The notes under the pieces: model-generated
Database searches by the model: none
Told to the model about the DNA's origin: nothing
Seen by the model: only the letters and a program-made list of their open reading frames with translations
From: Candidatus Rariloculus versatilis
Lineage (GTDB): Bacteria; Pseudomonadota; Gammaproteobacteria; Steroidobacterales; Rariloculaceae
DNA length: 46,890 bases
Direction: 5' to 3'
NCBI GenBank assembly: GCA_028278665.1
Contig: JAQAJI010000013.1
Span: 23,566 to 70,455 of the forward strand
Shown: positions 17,440 through 26,699 of the stretch, in pieces
Layout: every line of letters starts with the position of its first letter
Position numbering within the stretch: the first letter of the stretch is position 1
Translations under genes and position numbers: made by a program

Positions 17440-17937
17440 ATGAGACATATCATTTCGATTCTACTTCAGAACGAAGCGGGCGCACTGTCGCGCGTGTCCA
17501 ATCTATTTTCGTCGCGCGGATACAACATCGAGAGCCTCAACGTTGCGCCGACCGCCGATGCAACAGTCTCGCGACTCACGCTCGTGACGACGGGTTCCGA
17601 CGAGGTGATCGACCAGATCGGCAAGCAGCTCGCGAAGCTCGTTGACGTCGTCGATATCACGGACATGACCAGCGCCGACCATGTCGAGCGGGAGCTCGCG
17701 CTCTTCAAGCTGCATCTCGTCGACGGCAAGACACGGCAACTCAGAAAGCTGCTCGAGACCTCCAACGCCCGCGTGCTCGACGACCACGAGGGCCACTACA
17801 CGATCGAGCTCATCGGCGGCAGCCATGAGATCGACCGGTTTCTTGACCGGATCAGGAGTGTGTCGGACCTTTCCACGGTCGTGCGCAGCGGTGCGATGGC
17901 CGTTGCCCGCGGGGCGCCGGTGTTCGCCAGGGGCTGA
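17440..17937 (+). CDS. ilvH: Acetolactate synthase, regulatory small subunit
   Basis: 165 residues with the N-terminal ACT domain (HIISILLQNEAGALSRVSNL, FSSRGYNIESLNVAPT) that binds valine for feedback control, and the C-terminal small-subunit domain (LRKLLETSNARVLDDH, YTIELIGGSHEIDRFL). It is the length of E. coli IlvH. It starts at ATG 17440 and heads a run with proB (27-base gap) and proA, so branched-chain and proline synthesis may be co-transcribed. The large subunit is transcribed divergently. Confidence 0.94.
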   Translation: MRHIISILLQNEAGALSRVSNLFSSRGYNIESLNVAPTADATVSRLTLVTTGSDEVIDQIGKQLAKLVDVVDITDMTSADHVERELALFKLHLVDGKTRQLRKLLETSNARVLDDHEGHYTIELIGGSHEIDRFLDRIRSVSDLSTVVRSGAMAVARGAPVFARG

Positions 17938-17964
17938 GGGCGCGCGGCCGCACGATTTTTCCCG

Positions 17965-19113
17965 ATGGCCAGACCAATGAGCGATGGATCGACAAACGCC
18001 GACCGACTCCTCGGTGCGCGCCGCCTGGTCGTCAAGATCGGCTCCGCCCTGTTCATCGATCAGGATACGGGCGCGCTCGACGAAGACTGGCTCACGGCGC
18101 TCTGCGAGGACGTCGTGTGGCTTTACGAATCGGGCGGTCAGGTCGTGCTTGTATCTTCGGGCGCCGTCGCGCTTGGTGCGCGCGAACTCGGGATCGACCC
18201 ACGCCGCGCGCGCCTTGAAGACAACCAGGCCGCCGCCGCGGCCGGCCAGATCCTGCTCGCCCACGCCTACCATGACGCGTTGCGCGGGGTCGAACTGAAA
18301 ACAGCACAGGTTCTGTTGACGCTCGACGACAGCGAGAGCAGGCGCCGCTACCTCAACGCATGCAGGACGCTGCTGACGCTTCTTGCGCGCGGCGCGGTCC
18401 CGGTGGTGAACGAGAACGACACGGTCGCGACCCAGGAGCTTCGCTACGGGGACAACGATCGTCTCGCAGCGCGGGTCGCACAGATGGTCAGCGCCGACTG
18501 CATGGTGCTGCTGTCAGATGTGGACGGTCTTTACACCTGCGATCCGCAGCGCAACGACGATGCCGAACACGTGCCGGAGGTCACCGGCATCGACGAGCGG
18601 ATCCGCGCGATGGCCGGCGGCCCGGGTTCGGCGCACGGTTCAGGCGGCATGCACACCAAGCTCGACGCGGCGCGGATCGCCACGGGGGCCGGCTGCCAGG
18701 TAGCGATCACGAGCGGCCGCGTGCGGCGGCCGCTGAAGGCCCTGAGCGAGGGCGGCCGGGCGACGTGGTTCCTGTCGACGGCGACACCCGCGGCGGCCCG
18801 CAAGCAATGGATCGCGGGTACGCTGAAACCCAAGGGTAGCGTCAGCGTCGACGCCGGCGCCGAGCGCGCGCTGGTGTCGGGCCGTAGCCTGCTTCCGGCA
18901 GGCGTGACCGAAGTCGCGGGGGATTTCGAGCGCGGCGACGCGGTGCGCGTGCTGAGCGGACTGGGCGTCGAGTTGGGCCGCGGGCTGATCGGCTATTCGT
19001 CCGACGAGGCTCGCGCGATTGCCGGCAAGCAATCGGAGTTCATAGCGAGCGTATTGGGTTATCGCGGCCGGGATGAGATGATCCACCGCGACGATCTGGT
19101 GTTGATGCATTGA
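17965..19113 (+). CDS. proB: Glutamate 5-kinase
   Basis: Phosphorylates glutamate to gamma-glutamyl phosphate, the first step of proline synthesis. The 382-residue chain has the amino-acid-kinase domain (LVVKIGSALF, VLVSSGAVALG, VVNENDTVA, GDNDRLAARVA, LLSDVDGLYT, GSGGMHTKLDAA) and a C-terminal PUA domain from about residue 285 (GSVSVDAGAERAL, FERGDAVRVL, GLIGYSSDEA). The start could be ATG 17965 or ATG 17977; neither has a clear Shine-Dalgarno sequence. proA follows after 12 bases. Confidence 0.95.
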   Translation: MARPMSDGSTNADRLLGARRLVVKIGSALFIDQDTGALDEDWLTALCEDVVWLYESGGQVVLVSSGAVALGARELGIDPRRARLEDNQAAAAAGQILLAHAYHDALRGVELKTAQVLLTLDDSESRRRYLNACRTLLTLLARGAVPVVNENDTVATQELRYGDNDRLAARVAQMVSADCMVLLSDVDGLYTCDPQRNDDAEHVPEVTGIDERIRAMAGGPGSAHGSGGMHTKLDAARIATGAGCQVAITSGRVRRPLKALSEGGRATWFLSTATPAAARKQWIAGTLKPKGSVSVDAGAERALVSGRSLLPAGVTEVAGDFERGDAVRVLSGLGVELGRGLIGYSSDEARAIAGKQSEFIASVLGYRGRDEMIHRDDLVLMH

Positions 19114-19125
19114 GAGACGATCACG

Positions 19126-20412
19126 ATGAATATCGCCAACCGTGAACTTGAACCGGGCCTTCACGAACAGATGATGGGTCTCGGCCGCGCCGCGCGCGAC
19201 GCGGCAGCCGTGCTCGCGAGAGCCCCGGGCGACACGAGGAATGCCGTGCTTCAGAGCGCGGGAAGCGAAATTCGCGAGTCTGCGGCGGCGATTCTCGAGG
19301 CGAACGAGCGCGACTGTGCGGATGGACATCGGCTTGGGCTGTCAGCTGCAATGATCGACCGGCTCGCACTGGACGACTCCCGGATCGAGGCCATGGCCGT
19401 GGGCGTCGAGTCGATCGCCGATCTCGACGACCCGGTTGGGCAGGTCATCGCCGAATGGAATCGGCCGAACGGTCTCAGGATCGAGCGCGTACGCGTGCCG
19501 CTCGGCGTCATCGGCATCATCTACGAGAGCCGGCCAAACGTTACCGCGGATGCAGGCGCCTTGTGCCTGAAGAGCGGCAATGCGGTCATCCTGCGCGGCG
19601 GTTCGGAAAGCGCGCGCTCGAGCGCCGCCATTCACGCCTGCCTCGCGCGAGCGCTCGCGTCTCACGGTCTGCCCGAGTCCGCGATTCAGATAGTGCCGAC
19701 GCAGGACCGCGAGGCCGTCGGCATCCTGTTGCGCGACATGGGGCAATTCGTCGACGTCATAGTCCCGCGCGGCGGCAAGGGCCTGATCTCGCGTGTCCAG
19801 CAGGACGCGCGCGTGCCCGTGATGGGACACCTGGAGGGCATCTGCCATACCTACGTGCATGCGGCGGCCGACCTCGACATGGCGCGGCGCCTCGTGGTCA
19901 ATGCGAAGATGCGGCGAACCGGCATCTGCGGGGCCACCGAGGCCGTGCTCGTCGACCGCGCCTGCGCCGCTACCCACCTCGCGCCGATCGTCGCCGACCT
20001 GCTCGAGGCCGGCTGCGAGGTTCGCGGCGATCCGGCGACAGTGGACGTCGATTCAAGCGTCAGGGCCGCGGCGCGCTCCGACTGGGGCAAGGAATACCTC
20101 GACGCGATCGTCGCCGTCAGGGTCATAGACGGCATCGACGCCGCGCTCGAGCATGTCCGGACGCACGGGTCCGGCCACACCGATGCCATCGTCACGGAAG
20201 ATGCCGCGGCGGCCGAACGGTTCGCGCGGGAACTGGACAGCGCGATCGTCATGCACAACGCCTCGACCCAGTTCGCCGACGGCGGCGAGTTCGGCATGGG
20301 CGCGGAGATCGGCATCGCGACGGGACGCATCCACGCGCGCGGACCCGTCGGCGCGGCGGAACTGACGAGCTACAAGTACGTGGTGCACGGAACGGGCCAG
20401 ACGCGGCCCTGA
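19126..20412 (+). CDS. proA: Glutamate-5-semialdehyde dehydrogenase (gamma-glutamyl phosphate reductase)
   Basis: Reduces gamma-glutamyl phosphate with NADPH to the semialdehyde, acting right after ProB. The chain has 428 residues: [55 protein letters not shown], and the catalytic Cys at about residue 268 in [10 protein letters not shown]. The C-terminus [19 protein letters not shown] and [17 protein letters not shown] is standard. ATG 19126 is preceded by GAGAG. No gene follows on this strand until 22386. Confidence 0.96.
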   Translation: MNIANRELEPGLHEQMMGLGRAARDAAAVLARAPGDTRNAVLQSAGSEIRESAAAILEANERDCADGHRLGLSAAMIDRLALDDSRIEAMAVGVESIADLDDPVGQVIAEWNRPNGLRIERVRVPLGVIGIIYESRPNVTADAGALCLKSGNAVILRGGSESARSSAAIHACLARALASHGLPESAIQIVPTQDREAVGILLRDMGQFVDVIVPRGGKGLISRVQQDARVPVMGHLEGICHTYVHAAADLDMARRLVVNAKMRRTGICGATEAVLVDRACAATHLAPIVADLLEAGCEVRGDPATVDVDSSVRAAARSDWGKEYLDAIVAVRVIDGIDAALEHVRTHGSGHTDAIVTEDAAAAERFARELDSAIVMHNASTQFADGGEFGMGAEIGIATGRIHARGPVGAAELTSYKYVVHGTGQTRP

Positions 20413-20558
20413 GCGACTGTACCGACGCAACGCCACCGTCGATTCCTGCCGCAGTAGCGCCTGCGAGGCAGGGCTCCGCCGACCCCTGAACGTGCCGCGG
20501 GCCGGGCCCCGGGACCGGGGGGGGGGGCCGGGGCGGAGCCGGATTCCTCGGTAGCCGT
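20413..20558. other. Gene-free GC-extreme spacer with an 11-G run
   Basis: This tail-to-tail gap between proA and an exported protein gene holds a run of eleven G (20517-20527) flanked by GGGCC/CCCGGG palindromic blocks that could fold strongly. Before it, at 20440-20485, are CCTGC/GCAGG pieces resembling a degenerate copy of the REP-like repeat. It may act as a transcription end point, but no T-run is present. Confidence 0.4.
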
Positions 20559-21071
20559 TCAGAACCGCAGGATGCGCGCCTCATCGGAGTCGACATCGAG
20601 ATCCGGCAACGTCGGCAGGAAATCCTGCCCGGCGGTCTCGATCAGGCCGGCATCGAGTTCCCAGGCGACGCTCACGGCAGCGTTGTCAGCAAGCGCGAAT
20701 TCGACGGGCCCTGCAAACTCCTGGTTCGGCGGGCTCGCCTGGTAGACCCGGATCGCCGAGAGTAGGCGCTCTGGTCGAGGCCGTTCCGACACCGCGACAT
20801 CTTCCGTCTGCAGACCTTCGGGATACTTTGCGGTTACCGTCACGATCTCGATGGGCGGGAGCTCGCGCAGCCTGGCCATGAGGAAGTCCATGGTCGGGAA
20901 GTCGTCAGCATTGGCCGTGACGATCACTTCTTCCATGACGGCAACGCCCGGATACGCCGGTGCTTCGCTCAGACCGTCCAATTGCGCCGTGGCGGCGGCG
21001 CCCGCGGCGTGGGCCATGCCCGATCCGGCCAGAAGGACGATTGCCGAGTAAATATTGCGTTGTGCGTTCAT
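20559..21071 (-). CDS. Exported protein of unknown function
   Basis: 170 residues from ATG 21071, chosen for a good ribosome site (GGGAGCAAGG). A signal peptide is likely (MNAQRNIYSAIVLLAGSGMA, cleavage after AHA). The mature part contains VMEEVIVTANADDFPTMDFL and PPIEIVTVTAKYPEGL, two short repeats of an EIVTVTA-like strand, then a beta-rich tail ending DEARILRF. No catalytic motif or named family is recognised. The EVIVTA strings recall the start of TonB-box-type segments, but the protein is far too short to be a receptor. It is a single-gene unit. Confidence 0.6.
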   Translation of the reverse strand: MNAQRNIYSAIVLLAGSGMAHAAGAAATAQLDGLSEAPAYPGVAVMEEVIVTANADDFPTMDFLMARLRELPPIEIVTVTAKYPEGLQTEDVAVSERPRPERLLSAIRVYQASPPNQEFAGPVEFALADNAAVSVAWELDAGLIETAGQDFLPTLPDLDVDSDEARILRF

Positions 21072-21228
21072 TGCCTTGCTCCCTGTGTGAGTCCGTTTAT
21101 CCAGAATGCAGGGCAATAGTGCGCGGCGCGGCGCAAGCCGTCTCTGTAGATACCTCAAGAATGGGCAAGTTAACTTGGCACTGAAATCCGGTCCGTGGAT
21201 TGGCGCCGGAAGGATTGCCGGAACGAGG

Positions 21229-21474
21229 TCAGGCGGCGTCGACAGCTTCGAAGCGCAGCGTCGGCCGGTCGCCGCGCCTGGAGTAGCGGTGCTCGCCGGC
21301 CATGTCCTCAAGTGCCGCATCGCGCTCCTCGGCCGAGGCATACCAGTGATAGCGCTCCCAGTCCGCACCCAGCAGGCGTGCGAAGGATTCGCCGCGCGGC
21401 AGGCTCACGCGGATGCCGTAGGGCTTTGCTGCGGAAGGTTCGCGGCTGAGATTGTGTGAGTGGCAGATTTCCAT
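21229..21474 (-). CDS. Small conserved hypothetical protein
   Basis: 81 residues from ATG 21474. The core YGIRVSLPRGESFARLLGAD, WERYHWYASAEERDAALEDM and the end HRYSRRGDRPTLRFE look like a conserved proteobacterial small protein of unknown function. I recognise the pattern but no role. There is no signal peptide or membrane helix; it is charged and likely cytoplasmic. The frame is open upstream to 21699, but the added residues are low-complexity and overlap nothing conserved. It lies 178 bases downstream of the RIO-like kinase gene on the same strand and may have its own promoter. Confidence 0.65.
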   Translation of the reverse strand: MEICHSHNLSREPSAAKPYGIRVSLPRGESFARLLGADWERYHWYASAEERDAALEDMAGEHRYSRRGDRPTLRFEAVDAA

Positions 21475-21501
21475 CGTGGGCTTCGGGAGCGCGCTTCGGC
21501 A

Positions 21502-21507
21502 ATCATA
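21502..21507 (-). promoter_or_regulatory. Candidate -10 box for the 81-residue protein gene
   Basis: TATGAT on the minus strand, 28-33 bases before ATG 21474. No good -35 was seen at 16-18 bases, so support is weak. Confidence 0.3.
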
Positions 21508-21652
21508 GCCGAATGCGTTTGCGCAGACATGCGAGTTGATCGAGGCGTCGCGCCAGGTGGAGCGTCCGCAGGCCGAACGGGCGCCAGCGCCCGCCGGGCC
21601 GTCTCGCTCGCCCGCTTCCAGCCATGCCTGGGCGGCAAGCGCGGCGCCGTAT

Positions 21653-22303
21653 TCAGCCCAGTTGCCGTTCCTCGGCGCCTTCGCGCTCCGGCCAGCCAAG
21701 GATACGCCGCGTCACGAAGCGATACGGTGGTTTGAACAACCCCCGCCAAAGCTGTGCCGGGAGCGAGGGTCGTGCGAGCAGCGCGCGCTCCCTTGCCGTG
21801 AGCGTTTCGGGGCGATAGTGCCGCTTGTGCTTGAGCAGGTGGCGCAGGTCCTCGCGCGCGAGCAGCCGAAACCACCTTCCTCGACGCTTCGAGACGACCG
21901 CGAGTTGAAAGTCCACGATGCCGGGACGCTCGCCCGGCATGCAGATCCAGTTGGCCTCCTTGGCGAGGTCGTTGTGCGCGATGCCGCGGCGGTGCATTCG
22001 GAACAGGAGCTTTTGGGCGCGGCGGAAGTACTGCCTTGATGGCGGCTGGCCGAGGTGCATCGGCAGCCCCGGCAGCCAGGTCCGCCTGAGCGTTTGGCCA
22101 TCAAAACCGATCAGCTTCGGCGTTCCCGCGAGCCCGTCCAGTACCGAAAGCGCGTCGGCTTCGCGGCGCGCCAGGCGTGCGGCGAGGAATCGTACCCGGC
22201 GGCCGGCCGGCCGCGTGTCCCGGATGACCACGCTCGCACGGTTCCCGGTGGCTACTTCCACGGTGCCGAGGCCGCCTCGCTTCAGGGTTCGCCGAAGCCT
22301 CAT
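21653..22303 (-). CDS. RIO/Kdo-kinase-like protein kinase
   Basis: 216 residues from ATG 22303, chosen because AAGGAG lies about 10 bases upstream; a GTG at 22333 is the alternative. The compact kinase-like fold shows a catalytic segment GIAHNDLAKEANWI (His-Asn-Asp with the later Asn) and the metal-binding IVDFQLAVV. An N-terminal ALSVLDGLAGTPKLIG segment is as in the LPS heptose/Kdo kinase and RIO-like families. The basic C-terminus (RGLFKPPYRFVTRRILG) may bind the membrane surface. Likely substrates are a lipid-linked sugar or a protein; the sequence does not decide which. It is divergent from the large AAA/WD40 gene with 82 bases between. Confidence 0.75.
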   Translation of the reverse strand: MRLRRTLKRGGLGTVEVATGNRASVVIRDTRPAGRRVRFLAARLARREADALSVLDGLAGTPKLIGFDGQTLRRTWLPGLPMHLGQPPSRQYFRRAQKLLFRMHRRGIAHNDLAKEANWICMPGERPGIVDFQLAVVSKRRGRWFRLLAREDLRHLLKHKRHYRPETLTARERALLARPSLPAQLWRGLFKPPYRFVTRRILGWPEREGAEERQLG

Positions 22304-22385
22304 TGTTGCAGCGCTCCTTCTTGAGATCGTCACCGATTAACGCGCGTCGTGCTTCAGGGCTCCCCGACGGCATCTCGCTACCGTC

Positions 22386-25300
22386 GTGGCAGAAACGAAA
22401 TCGCGTGCTTCGCGCCGGTCGCGCTTCAGGATTAGTCCAACGCTCATTGCTACACTACGAACCGTGTCAAGAGTAACGCATGCAGGTGATTTCTTTGTCG
22501 TCGGCGGTGCCGTCCAGCCCGGACGCGCCTGCTACATCGAGCGCGGCGCCGACGAAGCTCTGCTCGAGAGCATTGCCGACCAACAGTTCTCCTATGTCCT
22601 GAGCCCGAGGGCGTCGGGGAAATCGAGCCTCATGGCGCGCACGATTACCGTGCTGCGCGAGCGGCGCCAGCTCGCCGCCGTGGTCGATCTGACCCAGATC
22701 GGCGCTCGCAGCGACAGCGACGATGCCGGGCGCTGGTATTACAGCATCGCGTACCGCGTGCTGCGCGAACTCAGGCTCAAGGTCGACCTGCAAGCGTGGT
22801 GGCAGGGCACGGGCGCGCTGCTCAACGAGCAGCGGCTCGTCGAGTTCTTTTCCGAAGTGGTGCTCGCGCATACCTTCGAGCCCGTGACGATCTTCTTCGA
22901 TGAGGTCGAGCGCGCCGAGGAGCTGCCGTTCGCGAAGGAACTCTTCTCGGCGATGCGCACGTGTTACGCGCGGCGCGTCTCCGAACCCGACTTCAATCGG
23001 CTCAACTTCGTCGTCCTCGGCGTCACGACGCCAGCCAGGCTTTGCCCGGACGAAAGCTGGTCGCCGTTCATCGACGGTCGCGAGACCGAACTGCCCGACT
23101 TCAGCGCTGTCCAATGCCACCGCTTCGCGGCAGGTTTCGGGTTCGACGAGGAGTCCGGTCGCGCGCTCATGGACAGGATTTACGGCTGGACGCGGGGACA
23201 ACCGTACCTCACGCAGAAGCTCGCGCGCGCCGTAGCGCGACGGGGCGGGAAGCTCGCGGACGTCGATCGCTGTGTCCAGGAGCTGTTTCTCGCGCCGCGT
23301 GCGGGTCGCGAGGAGCCGTTGCTGAGCCAGATGAGGAACCTGCTCACGCGCAAGTCGCAGGCCAGGCGGCAAGCGTTGTCGGTGCTCGAGAAAATGGGAA
23401 GAGACGGCGAGATTGTCCCCGCCGCCCCACGCTACGCGCTTGAGTTCCTGAACCTTTCCGGCGTCGTGAGCCATGACGACACGGGTCGGCTGCATTACAG
23501 GAACAGGATTTACGAGCGTGTCTTCGATGGTGAGTGGGCGGCGTCGGCGCGTCCGATCGACTGGCGACGGCCGCTTGCGGTCGCTGCGGTCGCAGCCGTG
23601 GCGCTGCTCTTGCCGTACTGGTATCTGCAAGTCCTGCCTCGGCCCTATATCGACATCCTGTCCGTGGTGACGGAGGACTACGCCGTCGCAGAGGACGCAT
23701 ACCAGGCGCTGCACCGAATACCTGGTTTCGCCGGTCGTGCCGACCGACTGCTTGGGGAGGCGATGACGCGCCGCAGCCGCTCCGCGCGCACTCTCGACGA
23801 GGTGCTGGCCGCCGATGCCGTCCTCAGAAGCCTGCCGGATCGCGCCGGACTTGCCGACGAACTCGTGGGCGCCTATTGGTTGCGGCGCTCGCGCGAAGCG
23901 ATGCGCCGCGAGCAGCGTGACGAAGCCCTGTTGCTTGCGGTTCAGGCCTTGCCGGGCCAACGCGAAGCCGTACAGGCAACGGCGGCCGAACTGATCGGTT
24001 CGGACTATCGACAGCTCGAGCGAAGCTTTCGCCTCACCGAACCGCCGCTCGACTGGCGAGTCGATTGGCAGCGCGGCGAGCTCGTCGTAATCGACCGGGC
24101 TCATCGCGTGCAGCATCTTGCGTTGCGCGAGACGCCGCAGGCACTGGCCGCGCCTGACGTCGGCCGGGTCGAGCGCATCCAGGGCAGGTTGACGGCGCTG
24201 CAGCATGTGCCGGTCGAGCGCGAACTCGTCGTGGACGAGCGCCGGGTGGCCGGCGGATTCGATTTGCTTCTGACGTTGCGGCATGCCCGGGCGAGCGACC
24301 TGCTCGTGACCCTGACTGCGCCTGGCGGCGGTCAGGCGACGCTGGCCGTGCCGCAGCCGCGTGCGGATCAGCAGGCGCTGCGCTTCAGCGCCCGGCCGGG
24401 CTCGCCGCTGTTCGCGCTGGCGGACGAGGACAGTCGCGGTTCGTGGCGTCTGACCGCCGTCGACCGCCGCTCGGGTGAGATTGGCGTGCTCATGAGCTGG
24501 GGCTTGCAGTTTGCCGGTGACGCTACGGTGTACACGGACACGCCCGAGCAGGGCGTTGCGCTTCCGGATCCCGTGAGGACCGACGAAGTCGAGATCGATC
24601 TCGACGCGAGCGGCCGCTTCGCGCTGGCTCGACCGTCGCGCTCCGGCGGGGCGCTGGCCATCTGGGATCTGCTGAGTGGCGAGCTTGCAGGCGACCTGCC
24701 GATGGAGTCGCCCATCGAACATGTGCTTTACAGTTCGGAGTATTCGCGCGCGATCGTCACGACGGCAGACGAGCTCGAGCTGACGGCCTGGGATGCCGGT
24801 CAGGCGCTTGCGCCGCCGAGCATCTCCAGCATCTCGACGTCAAGCGACTTCCCGCTGCCGCCGGCGCTCAGTACCGACGGCGGCTTTTTTGCAGTCGCCT
24901 TTCGAGGGGACTCCGACTCGTTGGAGTTCATTGTCAAACGAGTCGACGACGGAACGACAGTCGGTGCCGGTTACGACCTCGCAGACGCGGCGGACTGGGT
25001 GCTCGGCCACGCTGCGCGTTACCTGGCTTTGATCGACCTCGCCGGGCGCGTGCGCGTCGTGGATCCGCGCAACGGGCGGCTGCTCGCCGATCTGCGCCAC
25101 GCCCTGGCTATCGAGCGGCTCATCGCTGTGCCGGGTACGGACACGCTCCTTGCGGTCGACAGCGCGGGAGATCTGCTGGCGTGGACAATTGAGGCTGTGA
25201 TCGTGCCCGGCGACGGTCTCCCCGAGACCGGCAGCAGGGCGGCTGTATTGCCATTGATGTCCAGAGTGGATCCCGGTGCAACGGACTTCAGCGTGCCGGA

Positions 25301-26549
25301 GCCGATACTGCTCGGCAGAACGATCGATCCGGCGAGCGTCAGTGTCGCGGCGGATGCCGCATTGCTCGCTTTCGAGGCGGCGCCCGGTCTCATTCAGCTT
25401 CGCAACCTCGACGGTCAGGCGAGTGCGGGCAGCTTTCGACTCGACCCGGGCGTCGCGACCCGGGTCTCGACCGACGGCCGTGAGATGCTGACGGTCACCG
25501 GCAGCACGGTGTTTCGGCTCTGGCGGCTCGAGCCGCGCGAGTTCGCACCCGGGTCCGACCCGGAGCTCTCGGCGCTCGCGCTCGACTCCACGGATCAGTT
25601 GGTGGCGGTCGGGTATCGCGGCGGCCACGTGCGGGTTCGACGCGTCGAGGAACTGCAGGATGCCGGCGCCGCGGCCGACAGCGTCGATTTCATCGGCCAT
25701 CGGGGCGCGGTCACGAGCCTCGCCCTGAACGCGGCAAACCGCCTCGTTGCGAGCGGCGGCGCCGACGGCGTCGTGCGCGTATGGGACGCAGGCAGCGTCG
25801 CGCCGGATCCGGCATTCATGCGCCACCCGGCAGGCCCGATACATGCGGTCGAGATCAGCGCCGATGGGCGCCGGATCGTCAGCGCGGCGGAGTACTCGGC
25901 CAGGATCTGGTCCGCGCGGGACGGCGAACTGGTCGGAGAGATTCCCGTCAATGGCTCGGCGCTCGCGGTCGCGTTTTCGCCCCGGGGCGAACTCGTCGCG
26001 GTCGGCGACAGCGCCGGCAACATCTTCTTTGGTGCCCCCATGGGATCGGAGCCGTTGCTCTCGACCCGCGCGCAGTCCGCCGTCCGATCGATCGCGTTCT
26101 CGCCTGACGGGAACCTCTTTGCGACCGGCGACAGCGCCGGCAATCTGCAGCTCTGGGACACCGCTGCGGCGGCGCCATTCGGCGATCCGCGTGGCTTTCC
26201 GCACGCTGTCGAGTGGCTCGATTTCAGTCCGGACGGTCGCTTTGTGCTTGCGCGCAGCGCGCACTGGATGCATCGGCTGGAGTTGATCGGCGAGGATCTG
26301 TCGGTCGTCGACACCCGCTTGCTGCCCGGCGATCTCAAGGCCGATGCCGTGCTCGGCGGCACGCAGGCGGAAACCGTGCGGTTGGTGGGCGGCCCGGAAA
26401 CCGGACGCGCCGCGTTTGTAAACCTCGGCCTGACCCGGCCCGCCGAGACGCCGCTGCCGGCGGATTCGCCGGAACTCACACGCAACTGGCAGGCGATCCT
26501 CGGTCTGACGCTCGACACCCGCACCGGGCTGGTGCGCGGCGCCTTCTAG
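22386..26549 (+). CDS. AAA-like NTPase / membrane helix / P-domain / WD40 protein
   Basis: 1387 residues. Residues about 35-390 are an AAA-like (AAA_35/STAND-related) NTPase: Walker A SPRASGKSS at 73-81, Walker B VTIFFDEVE at 167-175. A membrane helix follows at about 394-420 (LAVAAVAAVALLLPYWYL). Residues 430-600 are helical and repetitive. Residues about 610-715 match a proprotein-convertase P domain (ASDLLVTLTAPGGGQATLAV, GSWRLTAVDRRSGEIG, LMSWGLQF). From 725 to the end is a WD40 propeller, with clear blades such as GHRGAVTSLALNAANRLVAS, GVVRVWD, AVRSIAFSPDGNLFATG and NLQLWD. If the N-terminus is inside, the P-domain and propeller are periplasmic. The start is unsure: GTG 22386 or GTG 22463, the latter closer to where family similarity begins. 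It is a single-gene unit. Function is unknown; a sensing or conflict NTPase is an inference. Confidence 0.8.
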   Translation: MAETKSRASRRSRFRISPTLIATLRTVSRVTHAGDFFVVGGAVQPGRACYIERGADEALLESIADQQFSYVLSPRASGKSSLMARTITVLRERRQLAAVVDLTQIGARSDSDDAGRWYYSIAYRVLRELRLKVDLQAWWQGTGALLNEQRLVEFFSEVVLAHTFEPVTIFFDEVERAEELPFAKELFSAMRTCYARRVSEPDFNRLNFVVLGVTTPARLCPDESWSPFIDGRETELPDFSAVQCHRFAAGFGFDEESGRALMDRIYGWTRGQPYLTQKLARAVARRGGKLADVDRCVQELFLAPRAGREEPLLSQMRNLLTRKSQARRQALSVLEKMGRDGEIVPAAPRYALEFLNLSGVVSHDDTGRLHYRNRIYERVFDGEWAASARPIDWRRPLAVAAVAAVALLLPYWYLQVLPRPYIDILSVVTEDYAVAEDAYQALHRIPGFAGRADRLLGEAMTRRSRSARTLDEVLAADAVLRSLPDRAGLADELVGAYWLRRSREAMRREQRDEALLLAVQALPGQREAVQATAAELIGSDYRQLERSFRLTEPPLDWRVDWQRGELVVIDRAHRVQHLALRETPQALAAPDVGRVERIQGRLTALQHVPVERELVVDERRVAGGFDLLLTLRHARASDLLVTLTAPGGGQATLAVPQPRADQQALRFSARPGSPLFALADEDSRGSWRLTAVDRRSGEIGVLMSWGLQFAGDATVYTDTPEQGVALPDPVRTDEVEIDLDASGRFALARPSRSGGALAIWDLLSGELAGDLPMESPIEHVLYSSEYSRAIVTTADELELTAWDAGQALAPPSISSISTSSDFPLPPALSTDGGFFAVAFRGDSDSLEFIVKRVDDGTTVGAGYDLADAADWVLGHAARYLALIDLAGRVRVVDPRNGRLLADLRHALAIERLIAVPGTDTLLAVDSAGDLLAWTIEAVIVPGDGLPETGSRAAVLPLMSRVDPGATDFSVPEPILLGRTIDPASVSVAADAALLAFEAAPGLIQLRNLDGQASAGSFRLDPGVATRVSTDGREMLTVTGSTVFRLWRLEPREFAPGSDPELSALALDSTDQLVAVGYRGGHVRVRRVEELQDAGAAADSVDFIGHRGAVTSLALNAANRLVASGGADGVVRVWDAGSVAPDPAFMRHPAGPIHAVEISADGRRIVSAAEYSARIWSARDGELVGEIPVNGSALAVAFSPRGELVAVGDSAGNIFFGAPMGSEPLLSTRAQSAVRSIAFSPDGNLFATGDSAGNLQLWDTAAAAPFGDPRGFPHAVEWLDFSPDGRFVLARSAHWMHRLELIGEDLSVVDTRLLPGDLKADAVLGGTQAETVRLVGGPETGRAAFVNLGLTRPAETPLPADSPELTRNWQAILGLTLDTRTGLVRGAF

Positions 26550-26654
26550 ACATCATGGATTGACCTGCCCTGGCCTCAAGCATCGTGGGTTATGTTTGGG
26601 GTCGGACCTTTGACACAGGAACCCGTGCCGCAGGAAGTCGCGAAAGCGGTTTTT

Positions 26655-26688
26655 CAGCCGTGAATTCCTGCGACGCTGGCTCCTGGCC
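26655..26688 (+). repeat. REP-like intergenic hairpin repeat, copy B
   Basis: Matches the family TGAAYTCCTGCNNNGCAGG followed by a TCCTGG tail, with one mismatch in the stem (GCTGG). It sits between the convergent ends of the AAA/WD40 gene and ettA. Other copies are at 33381 and 37498, with a partial one at 3-26. Confidence 0.65.
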
Positions 26689-26699
26689 ACCGCCGGCCC

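Noticed and set aside
22467..24722. 751-codon open frame on the minus strand
   Set aside because: Antisense to the AAA/WD40 gene. The composition is Arg/His-rich, as expected for the shadow frame of high-GC coding sequence, and no motif was recognised.
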